Shown here one piece after another: positions 38,969 to 48,068 of a stretch of 55,520 nucleotides of DNA (the first letter of the stretch is position 1; every line of letters starts with the position of its first letter). The position numbers and the translations under genes were made by a program. This DNA is from Candidatus Uhrbacteria bacterium (GTDB lineage: Bacteria; Patescibacteriota; Patescibacteriia; UBA9934), in assembly GCA_003453595.1 (NCBI GenBank), contig DMOG01000001.1:1-55520 (forward strand). The letters run 5' to 3'. Below the pieces are notes generated by a model. The model did no database searches. It was given only the letters and a program-made list of their open reading frames with translations, and was not told the DNA's origin.

Positions 38969-39427
38969 ATGTCTCAACACTATTTATCCCAAGACGCACT
39001 TAATGCACTAAAAATAGAACTGCAAGAACGAAAAACAGTTCAACGAGCTGAGCTATCAGAGCAAATCGGGTCAGCTAAAGAACTTGGCGACCTTTCTGAA
39101 AATTTCGAATATCATGATGCAAAAGAGCGCCAAGGTCAAAACGAAACTCGAATTCTGGAAATTGAGGACATGTTGCGAAATATTGTTTTAGTAGAATCAA
39201 AATCCGGTGGTTCTAAAATCATGCTAGGAACAACCTTCAAAGCAAAATCTGGAAATATTGAAAAAACCTTTGAAATTGTTGGCGCCTCAGAATCAGATCC
39301 AATTAATGGAAAAATTAGCAACGAATCACCACTGGGAAATGCATTTCTCGGACTGGCAGCAGGGGACATAGCTAGCATTACTACGCCAGCTGGTAAAATA
39401 GAGTATAAAGTGATTTCGATAGATTAA
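38969..39427 (+). CDS. greA: GreA-family transcription factor (second copy)
   Basis: A 152-residue GreA-type protein with the acidic tip LGDLSENFEYHDAKERQGQN in the coiled coil and the C-terminal SPLGNAFLGLAAGD. It differs from the first copy in lacking the basic MRLPTRK leader. The frame allows a start at 38951, but that ATG lies in the 40-bp palindrome; MSQHYLSQDALNAL from 38969 matches the usual GreA start. Two Gre copies in one small genome suggest different roles, for example GreA-like and GreB-like or a regulator. Confidence 0.88.
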   Translation: MSQHYLSQDALNALKIELQERKTVQRAELSEQIGSAKELGDLSENFEYHDAKERQGQNETRILEIEDMLRNIVLVESKSGGSKIMLGTTFKAKSGNIEKTFEIVGASESDPINGKISNESPLGNAFLGLAAGDIASITTPAGKIEYKVISID

Positions 39428-39491
39428 AGAGGTATTGAAGGCTCAGAGACCAGACCCCTAAACTCTTTTCACTTCTCGGGCTTAAAAATTT

Positions 39492-39521
39492 TTGACAATA
39501 GGTTGATTTCAAAGGTAGAAT
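39492..39521 (+). promoter_or_regulatory. Promoter of lysS
   Basis: TTGACA (39492-39497), an 18-nt spacer and TAGAAT (39516-39521). Confidence 0.65.
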
Positions 39522-39546
39522 ATCCCTGAAATTGACCTATTTTTAT

Positions 39547-41040
39547 ATGACTGAAGAAGAACAAATCCGCAGTGAGAGATTAAAAAAAATAGAGGATTTA
39601 GAGATAAATCCATATCCTTCAAGATCTCATCGATCACACACAGCTCAGGCTGTAATTGATGGCTTTGAAGAACTGGAGCAATCTCAAACACCAATCACTG
39701 TTTGTGGGCGCATTCGTGCACTTCGTAAACATGGCGGGATTAGCTTTATATCGCTCCAGGACGCATCAGGAACGATTCAAATAGTCTTACACAAACAAGA
39801 CTTGGGCGATGATGTTTTTGACCAATTCCACGCTGTTTCAGATCTGGCTGACTTTTACGAATTTCATGGTGTAGTATTTCTAACCAAGCGTGGCGAAAAA
39901 TCAATCAAGGTTTTATCATATCGAATTTTAGCTAAAAGTCTTTTACCACTTCCAGAAAAGTTCCATGGACTTTCTGATTTGGAAATTAGATATCGACAAC
40001 GCTATCTTGATCTAATTGCTAACGAGGAATCAATGAAGGTTGCCAAAGCACGCGCGCGAATGGTAAGGGCAATGCGTGAATATTTGGAAGCTCAAGATTT
40101 TTTGGAAGTTGAAACTCCAATCTTACAACAAATTCCTGGTGGCGCAAATGCCCGACCATTTATCACCCACCACAACACACTGCACACGGATCTATACTTG
40201 CGGATCGCCCCTGAGCTTTACCTCAAGCGACTAATTGTGGGTGGTTTTGAAAAAGTATATGAATTTGCTCGCTGTTTTAGAAATGAAGGAATCAGCCCCC
40301 AACACAATCCAGAATTCACACAGATTGAAACTTACTGGGCTTATGCGACTATTGAAAATCTTATTGATCATCTCGAGGGTCTTATTAAAACAGCACTACA
40401 CGCAGTAACTAACGGATCAGATGAGATAATGTTTGAAGATACGATAATTTCTTTCAAAAACATTGATCGTAAAACATTCCGTGAAGTAATTCTTGAACAC
40501 ACTGGAATAGACATTGATGGCTATCAAAACGAATCAGATCTCCGCAATGTAATAATGGAGCAGGGAGTAAATGTTGAAGGAGTATACGGATATGGCGAGC
40601 TTATTGATGCTCTGTATAAACACGGCGCTCGTCCAAAAATAATTCAACCAATGTTTGTCACTGATTATCCATCAGCCATGAAGCCATTGGCAAAACGCCG
40701 AGAAAATAATCCTTTCTACAGTGCCAGCGCTCAACTTGTAGTGATGGGAATGGAAATGTGTAATGCATTTAATGAGCTAAATGATCCGCTCGAACAGGAA
40801 GATCGTTTCCGTGAGCAAGAAGCTTTACGCGAGCAGGGAAGTGAAGAAGCACAAAGGATTGATGATGACTATCTAACTGCCTTAAAACATGGCATGCCGC
40901 CAACTGCAGGCTATGGAATCGGCATCGATCGTCTAGCAATGCTTTTGACAGGATCAAAAACAATCAAAGATGTAATCCTATTCCCAACCCTTAAACCAAA
41001 ATCAGAAGAAGAATCTAGACAGCCCGAGGAAAAGGAATAA
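39547..41040 (+). CDS. lysS: Lysyl-tRNA synthetase, class II
   Basis: A 497-residue class II synthetase. The N-terminal OB-fold anticodon-binding domain (ITVCGRIRALRKHGGISFIS) is followed by motif 2 (KVYEFARCFRNEGIS) and motif 3 (PPTAGYGIGIDRLAMLLTG). Length is normal. I start at the ATG at 39547 (MTEEEQIRSERL); an in-frame TTG at 39532 is less likely. A small nucleotidyltransferase follows after 2 nt. Confidence 0.96.
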   Translation: MTEEEQIRSERLKKIEDLEINPYPSRSHRSHTAQAVIDGFEELEQSQTPITVCGRIRALRKHGGISFISLQDASGTIQIVLHKQDLGDDVFDQFHAVSDLADFYEFHGVVFLTKRGEKSIKVLSYRILAKSLLPLPEKFHGLSDLEIRYRQRYLDLIANEESMKVAKARARMVRAMREYLEAQDFLEVETPILQQIPGGANARPFITHHNTLHTDLYLRIAPELYLKRLIVGGFEKVYEFARCFRNEGISPQHNPEFTQIETYWAYATIENLIDHLEGLIKTALHAVTNGSDEIMFEDTIISFKNIDRKTFREVILEHTGIDIDGYQNESDLRNVIMEQGVNVEGVYGYGELIDALYKHGARPKIIQPMFVTDYPSAMKPLAKRRENNPFYSASAQLVVMGMEMCNAFNELNDPLEQEDRFREQEALREQGSEEAQRIDDDYLTALKHGMPPTAGYGIGIDRLAMLLTGSKTIKDVILFPTLKPKSEEESRQPEEKE

Positions 41041-41042
41041 AT

Positions 41043-41447
41043 ATGAAAACAGCGTTGATCTTTGGAGTTTTTGACAAGCTTCATAAAGGCCACTTTGATC
41101 TGTTTAATCAAATTAAAAATCAAGGATTTAATATATCTGTTTGCCTGGCGCTTGATGAAGTTGTTAAATATCGAAAAGGTCAGACTCCAATACAAAGTTT
41201 TAATGAGCGGAAACAAGCTCTTGAGTCCACGGATGGTATAAATAAAGTTGTTGCTGGTGATAAGCAAGAAGGAACATTTGGTGCGATCAAATCTGAAGAC
41301 CCGGATGTTATCGCTATTGGCTATGATCAAATCGAGCTTTCTCGGGCGATTGAAAAATGGTTAAAAGATAAACAAATAAATATTCCTCTTATTTTCCTAA
41401 GGGCATTTGAACCGCAAAAATATAAATCATCTCTTCTTAGAAATTAA
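41043..41447 (+). CDS. Cytidylyltransferase-like nucleotidyltransferase
   Basis: A 134-residue HIGH-superfamily nucleotidyltransferase. The N-terminal motif GVFDKLHKGHFDLF includes HxGH, which binds the nucleotide phosphates. The C-terminal ISSTMI-type motif is not obvious. Relatives activate glycerol-3-phosphate, ethanolamine phosphate, FMN or sugar phosphates; the substrate cannot be told from sequence. It lies between lysS and serS with tight spacing. Confidence 0.8.
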   Translation: MKTALIFGVFDKLHKGHFDLFNQIKNQGFNISVCLALDEVVKYRKGQTPIQSFNERKQALESTDGINKVVAGDKQEGTFGAIKSEDPDVIAIGYDQIELSRAIEKWLKDKQINIPLIFLRAFEPQKYKSSLLRN

Positions 41448-41451
41448 TTAT

Positions 41452-42723
41452 ATGATTGACATAAAACTTCTTCGTGAAAATACACAACAAATAAGGGAGG
41501 CGGCAAAAGCTAAAAATGTTGAAATTGATTTTACTAGAATTTTGGAGTTGGACAAACTAGTTCGATCACTTGAAAATAATATCCAGCAGATAGCAACACA
41601 AAAAAATGAAGCTTCAAAAAGAATTCCCCAAGCCTCTGAGTCTGATAGAGCTAAGCTTATTGAGGAGATGCGTCAGATTGATCGTAAAGGCGATGAATTA
41701 AAGGCTGAGCTTACCCCACTATCTGAGGAATTAGATGAACTTTTGTATAAAATTCCAAACCCAGCATTACCTGATGTTAAAATTGCAAAAAATGAATCTG
41801 AAAACGAAATTATCAAAACAATTGGAGAAATTCCAAGTTTTAATTTCACGCCCAAAGATCATTTAGAGCTTGGAGATATTCTTGGAATTATTGATACTCA
41901 ACGAGCAGCCAATGTATCTGGTGCTCGTTTCAATTATTTTATAGGTGACGGCGTTCTTCTTGAATTTGCGCTTATTCAATTTGCACTTGCCACTCTCTCT
42001 GAGTATGGCTTTACACCTGTTATCACCCCACACATGATAAAACCGCAAGCGATGCGTGCCATGGGTTATCTCGAACACGGTGGCCACGATGAAATTTACT
42101 ATCTACCTAAAGATAATCTATATTTGATTGGAACCGCAGAACAATCAGTGGGCGCAATGCACATGGATGAGATCCTTGACGGAACAAAACTGCCAATCCG
42201 ATATGTTGGTTTTTCACCTTGCTACCGACGCGAAGCTGGATCATATGGAAAAGATACCCGTGGCATCTTGCGCGTTCATCAATTTGATAAGATCGAAATG
42301 TTTACATTTAGCACTCCAGAAGATTCTGATGCTGAGCACAGCCTAATTCTAGAGATTGAAGAAAGATTAATGCAATCACTTAAAATTCCATATCAGCTTG
42401 TAAAAATGGTTACTGGCGACCTAGGACTGCCTGCGGCTCGTAAATACGATATTGAGGCATGGATGCCAGCACAGGACGCATACCGGGAGACTCATTCATG
42501 TAGTAGTTGTACTGATTTCCAGGCACGAAGACTTAATACTCGATACAAAGATGATTCTGGAAAAACGCATTTTGTCCACACATTAAATGGAACCGGATTT
42601 GCTATTGGCAGAACAATAATCACCATTTTAGAAAACTTCCAGCAAGAAGATGGCTCAGTTATTATTCCTGAAGTTTTGCGACCATTCATGGGTGGCCGAG
42701 ATAGAATTTTGCCAAAATCTTAG
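41452..42723 (+). CDS. serS: Seryl-tRNA synthetase
   Basis: A 423-residue class II synthetase. The N-terminal antiparallel coiled coil (about 30-105) binds the long variable arm of tRNA-Ser. Motif 2 is SPCYRREAGSYGKDTRG and motif 3 is LNGTGFAIGRTIITILEN. Length fits the family. I start at the ATG at 41452 (MIDIKLLREN), the usual SerS N-terminus; an in-frame TTG at 41407 overlaps the previous gene. Confidence 0.96.
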   Translation: MIDIKLLRENTQQIREAAKAKNVEIDFTRILELDKLVRSLENNIQQIATQKNEASKRIPQASESDRAKLIEEMRQIDRKGDELKAELTPLSEELDELLYKIPNPALPDVKIAKNESENEIIKTIGEIPSFNFTPKDHLELGDILGIIDTQRAANVSGARFNYFIGDGVLLEFALIQFALATLSEYGFTPVITPHMIKPQAMRAMGYLEHGGHDEIYYLPKDNLYLIGTAEQSVGAMHMDEILDGTKLPIRYVGFSPCYRREAGSYGKDTRGILRVHQFDKIEMFTFSTPEDSDAEHSLILEIEERLMQSLKIPYQLVKMVTGDLGLPAARKYDIEAWMPAQDAYRETHSCSSCTDFQARRLNTRYKDDSGKTHFVHTLNGTGFAIGRTIITILENFQQEDGSVIIPEVLRPFMGGRDRILPKS

Positions 42724-42725
42724 CT

Positions 42726-43874
42726 ATGAGCTCAAACCGTGAAAAGACTTGGGTTGAAATCGACTCACAGGCTTATGCTCATAATATCCAGATAATTAAG
42801 TCACTTCTGGCACCAGAAGTGACTTTTTGCTCGGTAATAAAGGCAAATGCTTATGGTCATGGAATTGAAGAAATGACCATGTTGGGAATTCGCTCAGGAA
42901 TTAGATGTTTTGGAGTTGACTCAATTGATGAAGTTGAAAAAGTCCGCCGAATCGCTCAACAAGAAGCTATATTAATTCTTGGATATACGCCCGAAGATCG
43001 ATTATGCGATGTTGTTCGGCTGGGTGCAATTCAAACAGTTTATGAAGAAAAAACCGTGGAAAATCTTGCTTTGGAATCAATAAAGCAACAATGCCCATGT
43101 TTTGTAAATGTAAAATGCGAAACAGGAACTCAACGACAGGGAATTGGCGAACGAGATTTTAAACATTTACTCGCAAGTATCGAGAAAACACACGGGGCTG
43201 TTGAGCTTTGGGGACTTAGCTCACACTTTTCTTCATCAGAAGATCCACAAAGATTTGATGTAACAAAATCTCAAAACCAAAAATTTACATATTTTATTGA
43301 AGAATGTCAAAGATTTAATTTATCACCCAAACAAATCTCTATTTCCTGCAGTGCATCAACAATTCTTTACCCCGAGACTCATCTTTCCATGGTTAGGATT
43401 GGTATTAGTCAATATGGTTTTTGGCCATCATCAGAATTAAAAGAATTATTTACCAAAACAAGACCAACTTTTCAGCTTAAGCCGATTTTAAGTTGGAAAA
43501 CTCGAATAGCACAAATCAAAGACATTAAAAGTGGAACTCCAGTTGGATATGACCAAAAATATATTAGTGACCGGCCTATCCGCATTGCGATTTTACCGGT
43601 CGGATACTATGACGGATTTGTGAGAAATCTATCAAACATGGGATATGTACTTGTAAAAGGACAAAAATGTGCAATTCTTGGAAATGTTTGTATGAATATG
43701 TGCATTATTAATGTGTCATCAGTTCCACAAATTCAAATAGGCGATGAAGTAAATATATTTGGGCGCGACGGTATGCATCTAATTGGAGCCGAAGACCATG
43801 CGAAATGGACCAATACAGTCCATTACGAAGTTCTAACAAGAATTGGTCAGCACATAAAAAGAATAATCGTTTAG
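42726..43874 (+). CDS. alr: Alanine racemase
   Basis: A 382-residue PLP enzyme that makes D-alanine for peptidoglycan. The PLP lysine is in SVIKANAYGHG (near residue 39). The second catalytic residue, a Tyr, lies in the segment GTPVGYDQKY, and the C-terminal domain has ILGNVCMNMCIINV. It lies 2 nt after serS and 9 nt before ftsQ, in line with a cell-wall role. Confidence 0.94.
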   Translation: MSSNREKTWVEIDSQAYAHNIQIIKSLLAPEVTFCSVIKANAYGHGIEEMTMLGIRSGIRCFGVDSIDEVEKVRRIAQQEAILILGYTPEDRLCDVVRLGAIQTVYEEKTVENLALESIKQQCPCFVNVKCETGTQRQGIGERDFKHLLASIEKTHGAVELWGLSSHFSSSEDPQRFDVTKSQNQKFTYFIEECQRFNLSPKQISISCSASTILYPETHLSMVRIGISQYGFWPSSELKELFTKTRPTFQLKPILSWKTRIAQIKDIKSGTPVGYDQKYISDRPIRIAILPVGYYDGFVRNLSNMGYVLVKGQKCAILGNVCMNMCIINVSSVPQIQIGDEVNIFGRDGMHLIGAEDHAKWTNTVHYEVLTRIGQHIKRIIV

Positions 43875-43883
43875 ATTTATTTT

Positions 43884-44801
43884 ATGAGAAGAAGAAATTT
43901 CCTCAAATCTCATCAAGCTAATGTCTATAAACGATCTCGTTTTGAAAATCCTTATTTTTCGGGGGAAAAACAAACATCATGGACAAGATACTTAATTATT
44001 CCTGGAATCTTCTTTATCTTAACTTTGATTGCCTGGGGATTAATAGCATTACCAATGATGCGTATTAAATCAATAGAAACAGTCGGCCTAGTAACTATTC
44101 AGCCATCAGCAGTTGAGCAGACAGTCAAAGATCTTATTTCTAAGCCTGTATTTTATTTTTTTCCTGGTGATCACCACTGGTTTTTACAAACACAAAAAAT
44201 TGCTAATCAATTAAAAGAAATCTACCAATTAAACGAGGTGGATGTTCAACAAGTTGGCAGAAGACTATTAATTACAATTTCAGAGAGGATCACTCGCGCT
44301 ATTTGGGTCTCGAATGATCGATATTTCTTTCTAGATGAAAACGGAACCATAGTACGAGAACTGTCACCTGAAGAACGATTAGAAGCTGAGGAACAGATCA
44401 ACACCCAAACTCAACCATCAAACTATCTTCAATCTCCAATATTTGCGATCTGGGACACATCAAATTCACAGACACAAGCGGAAACCTCAACAACCACCCC
44501 CAACCCCTCCTTGGAAAATGAGGGGGGCCGGATATCCACACTTCTTTTATCAACAATTGATAATTTTGACTTGTTATTGCGAAGTTCAACAATTCAACCA
44601 ATATCCTATTTAATAGAAAAACCGAATGAAATTTGGGTAACAGCCAAAACTACGCTTGGAGTTGATATATATATAAATGGGGCAGGGGACGCACAAGAGC
44701 AATTTGATTATTTGCAGCTAGTTCTATCAGACTACAGAAATCAAATCCAAGACTTAGAATACATTGACTTGCGATTTGGCAATCGTATCTATATTCGATA
44801 G
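43884..44801 (+). CDS. ftsQ: FtsQ/DivIB-type cell-division protein
   Basis: A 305-residue single-pass membrane protein: basic cytoplasmic N-terminus (MRRRNFLKSHQANVYKRSRF), membrane helix near 37-57, then a POTRA-like region (IKSIETVGLVTIQPSAVEQT) and a segment like SERITRAIWVSNDRYFFLDE typical of FtsQ. It links early and late divisome proteins. Residues ~203-216 (TTPNPSLENEGG) come from an inserted palindromic repeat. It is the last gene of the lysS-serS-alr run. Confidence 0.78.
   Translation: MRRRNFLKSHQANVYKRSRFENPYFSGEKQTSWTRYLIIPGIFFILTLIAWGLIALPMMRIKSIETVGLVTIQPSAVEQTVKDLISKPVFYFFPGDHHWFLQTQKIANQLKEIYQLNEVDVQQVGRRLLITISERITRAIWVSNDRYFFLDENGTIVRELSPEERLEAEEQINTQTQPSNYLQSPIFAIWDTSNSQTQAETSTTTPNPSLENEGGRISTLLLSTIDNFDLLLRSSTIQPISYLIEKPNEIWVTAKTTLGVDIYINGAGDAQEQFDYLQLVLSDYRNQIQDLEYIDLRFGNRIYIR
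44493..44530 (+). repeat. Palindromic repeat inserted in frame in ftsQ
   Basis: ACCCCCAACCCCTCC, a short A/T-rich loop and GAGGGGGG make a hairpin. It is the same family as at 17391 and 30625 and encodes a Pro/Asn/Gly-rich linker in the extracytoplasmic part. Confidence 0.6.
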
Positions 44802-44805
44802 GCCA

Positions 44806-45289
44806 TTTTACGACACCATACTTTTCAACAACCTAGTAGGGCAGGGGGTAATAAAATTCCTGCACATATGTCATTGCTGATATATTTTTCTTTATTTCAT
44901 ATCAAAGTACTTTTCACGATTTAGATAATTTTAGGGTATTAAATTAGATGAGCCTTGCCTGATATTGATTCGCAGAGGAGATAATTAAAACCAGCATACC
45001 CAAGCAACAAGAATAAAATACACAAGCGTCGCACATTATACCTTATACGACACCACGCTATTTTTAACATGATGTAGGGTGCATGTAGCTTAAGAAAATA
45101 AAACTAAAATAAGACAAATATTGCAAAATAATTATATAGATAAATTATTTTATCTATATATCCGGATAAATATAATTTGTATCTTAAAAGTAAGATAAGT
45201 CAGAATTAAAAAGAGTATACATATACTTCTAGCAAAAATAAAACACCCCTTCTCTTCAAAAAGGGGCACTACAATCCTGTGTCGTAAAA
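44806..45289. repeat. Gene-free region bounded by a 10-bp inverted repeat
   Basis: TTTTACGACA (44806-44815) and TGTCGTAAAA (45280-45289) are perfect inverted repeats 484 nt apart from edge to edge. TACGACACCA recurs at 44809-44818 and 45046-45055. Inside lies a 12-bp perfect hairpin (45133-45144 with 45149-45160) and smaller palindromes. No open frame longer than ~20 codons is convincing. It may be a MITE-like element or a pair of convergent transcript ends. Confidence 0.45.
45233..45266 (-). terminator. Terminator of the M23 peptidase gene
   Basis: Stem CCCCTT/AAGGGG (45246-45251 with 45261-45266). On the minus strand it is followed by a T-rich tract. Confidence 0.7.
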
Positions 45290-45306
45290 CGAAAAACTTC
45301 TCAACC

Positions 45307-46494
45307 CTAATTACCTAAATACAATTGGGGGTCAACAGGGATTCCATTTTCTCTAACTTCAAAGTGAAGATGTGGCCCTGTGGAAAATCCAGTTGTCCCC
45401 TCGTATCCGATTATATCTCCCCTACTCACATATTGATCTGCACTTACTACCATGCTGCTCATGTGCGCATAAAGAGTGGCATAGCCATTAGCATGGATAA
45501 TCATCACATAATTCCCGTAAGAATTTCCGTATCGCGCCCAAGCAACATAACCTGGGGCAGCTGCCCTAATTGGTGTGCCAGCCGGAGCTGCAATATCTAG
45601 CCCATTGTGTTCCCCGATAATATTTCTAAATGGATAAGTGGGGTCATGGAATGTGGCTGTTATTATTCCGTTTAATGGCCAAGAAAAGACGGTTTCCCCA
45701 ACATAATCATCGCTCCCTGAAACCATATCGTCCATCTGCAACTGAAGGGCGCTAATTTGTTGAGTTATATTTTGCTGCTCTTGACGCATCTGGCTAAGAA
45801 GAACGCGATACTGTGACTCTGATTGCTCTGTGTAATCCAAAAGTACATCCTTGGCCTCCATTTGACTTTCTAATGTTAATTTTTGCCCCTCAAGCTCATC
45901 TTGAAGATCAACCAACTGATCCAGGCGATCCTGCAGATCTGCTTTATTTTCTTCAAGAGCCAATTTTGTTTCTTTTGTCTGTTCTAATGCGTTTTGTATG
46001 TCAGCATTAAGCGTTTCCAAAAGCTCAATTTCTGTAAATAAATCATTAAAGTCATTTGAACTAAATAAAACCTCTATAAAACCAACTCCATCACTCTTAT
46101 TTAGTTCAAAGATCATTTCCTTGAGCATTTCCTTTTGCATCTGAATTTGCACTTCTTGTTGGGCGATTGATTCTTCTATAATTTGAAGCTGTAATCCTTG
46201 AGACTCAATTTCTATTTGCGTTGCTTGAATATCAAGCTCAGTTAGGACAACTTGGTTTTCGATCATTGAGATATCGCTCTGCAGACTTGCTGACTGCGAT
46301 GCGTACTGATTAACTTTTTCTCGATACTCATCAATCTTGCTATTTATTTGATCTATCTGTGATTTTCGTACGCCAATTTGATCTTGAAGATCATCTATAT
46401 TAGTCTCGGTTGCAAAAACAAGACTTGCACCAGACAAGCTTAGTACGGTTGATAAAATCAACACTGTGGAAACAATGCACTTGAGTTTATTCAT
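45307..46494 (-). CDS. Secreted M23 peptidase with a coiled-coil domain (EnvC/NlpD-like)
   Basis: A 395-residue protein. The signal peptide (cleavage near VFATE, residue ~30) leads to a ~215-residue coiled coil. The C-terminal M23 domain has EHNGLDIAAPAGTP (His and Asp zinc ligands) and GPHLHFEVR (HxH), with the third segment ATLYAHMSS. It cleaves peptidoglycan crosslinks or activates amidases. The coiled coil resembles EnvC, which is regulated by the divisome. A TATAAT box ends 8 nt before the ATG, so the mRNA should be leaderless. Confidence 0.92.
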   Translation of the reverse strand: MNKLKCIVSTVLILSTVLSLSGASLVFATETNIDDLQDQIGVRKSQIDQINSKIDEYREKVNQYASQSASLQSDISMIENQVVLTELDIQATQIEIESQGLQLQIIEESIAQQEVQIQMQKEMLKEMIFELNKSDGVGFIEVLFSSNDFNDLFTEIELLETLNADIQNALEQTKETKLALEENKADLQDRLDQLVDLQDELEGQKLTLESQMEAKDVLLDYTEQSESQYRVLLSQMRQEQQNITQQISALQLQMDDMVSGSDDYVGETVFSWPLNGIITATFHDPTYPFRNIIGEHNGLDIAAPAGTPIRAAAPGYVAWARYGNSYGNYVMIIHANGYATLYAHMSSMVVSADQYVSRGDIIGYEGTTGFSTGPHLHFEVRENGIPVDPQLYLGN

Positions 46495-46502
46495 CTGCTT
46501 TA

Positions 46503-46508
46503 ATTATA
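46503..46508 (-). promoter_or_regulatory. -10 box of the M23 peptidase gene
   Basis: On the minus strand TATAAT ends 8 nt before the ATG at 46494. Confidence 0.65.
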
Positions 46509-46545
46509 GCGCAGAAGATGGGAAGAAGGAAATAAAAATTGTTTA

Positions 46546-48009
46546 TTAACCCAAAAATTCTATAGCTTTACTTATTCTCTCAATTCCCTTTTCTTTACCA
46601 AAAACCCACAAAAGTTCAAATGGTGATGAGGATTTTTCTTGACCTGACAATGCAACACGCAATGGCCAAAGCACGGATCCATTATCAAGTTCATTTTTTA
46701 CAATATAAGCGCGTACTTCCCTTTCAATTGCTTCAGAGTTTACAAAAGAAGCATCTTCTAAATCTTCAATAAAATTCTTAATTTGCTTAAGTTGTAATTT
46801 TGCGTCTTGTGCGGTTGATTTTTTCCAAACAAGAAGTGATGAATCGTATTGAAACTCGGCAACATAAGGCTCAAGTTTTTCCTGCAGTTCATCTAATTTG
46901 TTTATACGATCTCGCTCAATTATTAAAGCTCGAGCAATCATATCATTATCTAAATCAAGACTAACAAATGGTCGGGCAACCTCAATAATTTCTTTAAGCT
47001 CCATGTTTTTTAAATATTGATTATTCATCCAATCTAACTTTTCCAAATTCATCACTGCTCCACTTTTTTTAACTTTTGATAAATCAAACATCGCAATTAA
47101 TTCTTCAAAATCATAAATCTCTCTATCCCCTGTTGGATTAAAACCAAGCGTACCAATAAAATTTAGCAATGCCTCTGGCAAATAACCTTTGTTTAGATAA
47201 TCTTCAACTGCAACATCACCCTGTCTTTTTGAAAGCTTTGTTTTATCAGCGTTGAGGAGTAATGGAACATGAGCAAAAACCGGCACATCAAATCCTAGCA
47301 TTTTAAAAAGCATAATATGTTTTGGAGTTGACGGCAGCCATTCTTCTCCACGAATAACATGAGTTATTTTCATTAATGCATCATCGATTACAACTGCTAG
47401 GTGATATGTAGGAAATCCGTCAGACTTTAAAATGACCTGATCGTCAATGTCTGCATTCTGAAATTTTACAGAACCTCTAACAACATCATCAACAATAGTT
47501 TCACCTTCCGGAACCTTCATGCGCACCACATACTGCTCGCCAGCTTCAATACGAGCTTTAACTTCTTCCCCGGATAAATTTAGGCAATGACGATCATATT
47601 TTGGCGTTTGTTTTGTAGTTCGTTGTTGTTCTCTCATTCCTTCTAACCTTTCTTTTGAACAAAAACAATGATACGCATCTTTTTGTTTTAGCAGCTGATC
47701 AACATATTTTTTATAAATATCTAATCGAGCTGATTGAACATAAGGACCACAATCCCCTTTTTCGACAATTAAGTTTTCATTATCGATTCTTGGACCTTCA
47801 TCTGGTTCTATTCCTAATTTTTTAAATGTTCTTAAAAGGCTTTCCAATGCCCCAGCGACTAATCTGGTTTGATCAGTGTCCTCAATCCTTAAAATAAATT
47901 CACCTCCAGTTTGTTTGGCTAGAAAATAATCAAACAAAGCAGTTCTTAAAGTCCCGATATGGATAAAGCCGGTTGGGCTTGGGGCAAGGCGCGTTCGTGC
48001 TGGAGTCAT
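46546..48009 (-). CDS. gltX: Glutamyl-tRNA synthetase
   Basis: A 487-residue class I synthetase. The HIGH motif is RLAPSPTGFIHIGTLRTALF and the KMSKS-type motif is TKLSKRQGDVAV. Length and order match bacterial GltX. Without GlnRS in view, it may also charge tRNA-Gln for later amidation, as in many bacteria; this cannot be decided here. A 59-nt gap separates it from the glycosyltransferase gene upstream. Confidence 0.96.
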   Translation of the reverse strand: MTPARTRLAPSPTGFIHIGTLRTALFDYFLAKQTGGEFILRIEDTDQTRLVAGALESLLRTFKKLGIEPDEGPRIDNENLIVEKGDCGPYVQSARLDIYKKYVDQLLKQKDAYHCFCSKERLEGMREQQRTTKQTPKYDRHCLNLSGEEVKARIEAGEQYVVRMKVPEGETIVDDVVRGSVKFQNADIDDQVILKSDGFPTYHLAVVIDDALMKITHVIRGEEWLPSTPKHIMLFKMLGFDVPVFAHVPLLLNADKTKLSKRQGDVAVEDYLNKGYLPEALLNFIGTLGFNPTGDREIYDFEELIAMFDLSKVKKSGAVMNLEKLDWMNNQYLKNMELKEIIEVARPFVSLDLDNDMIARALIIERDRINKLDELQEKLEPYVAEFQYDSSLLVWKKSTAQDAKLQLKQIKNFIEDLEDASFVNSEAIEREVRAYIVKNELDNGSVLWPLRVALSGQEKSSSPFELLWVFGKEKGIERISKAIEFLG

Positions 48010-48068
48010 ATAATGTTTAAAAATTGGAATTGTTTAAGATGGTGAATTTCTCAAAGTGTTTAAAGCGT

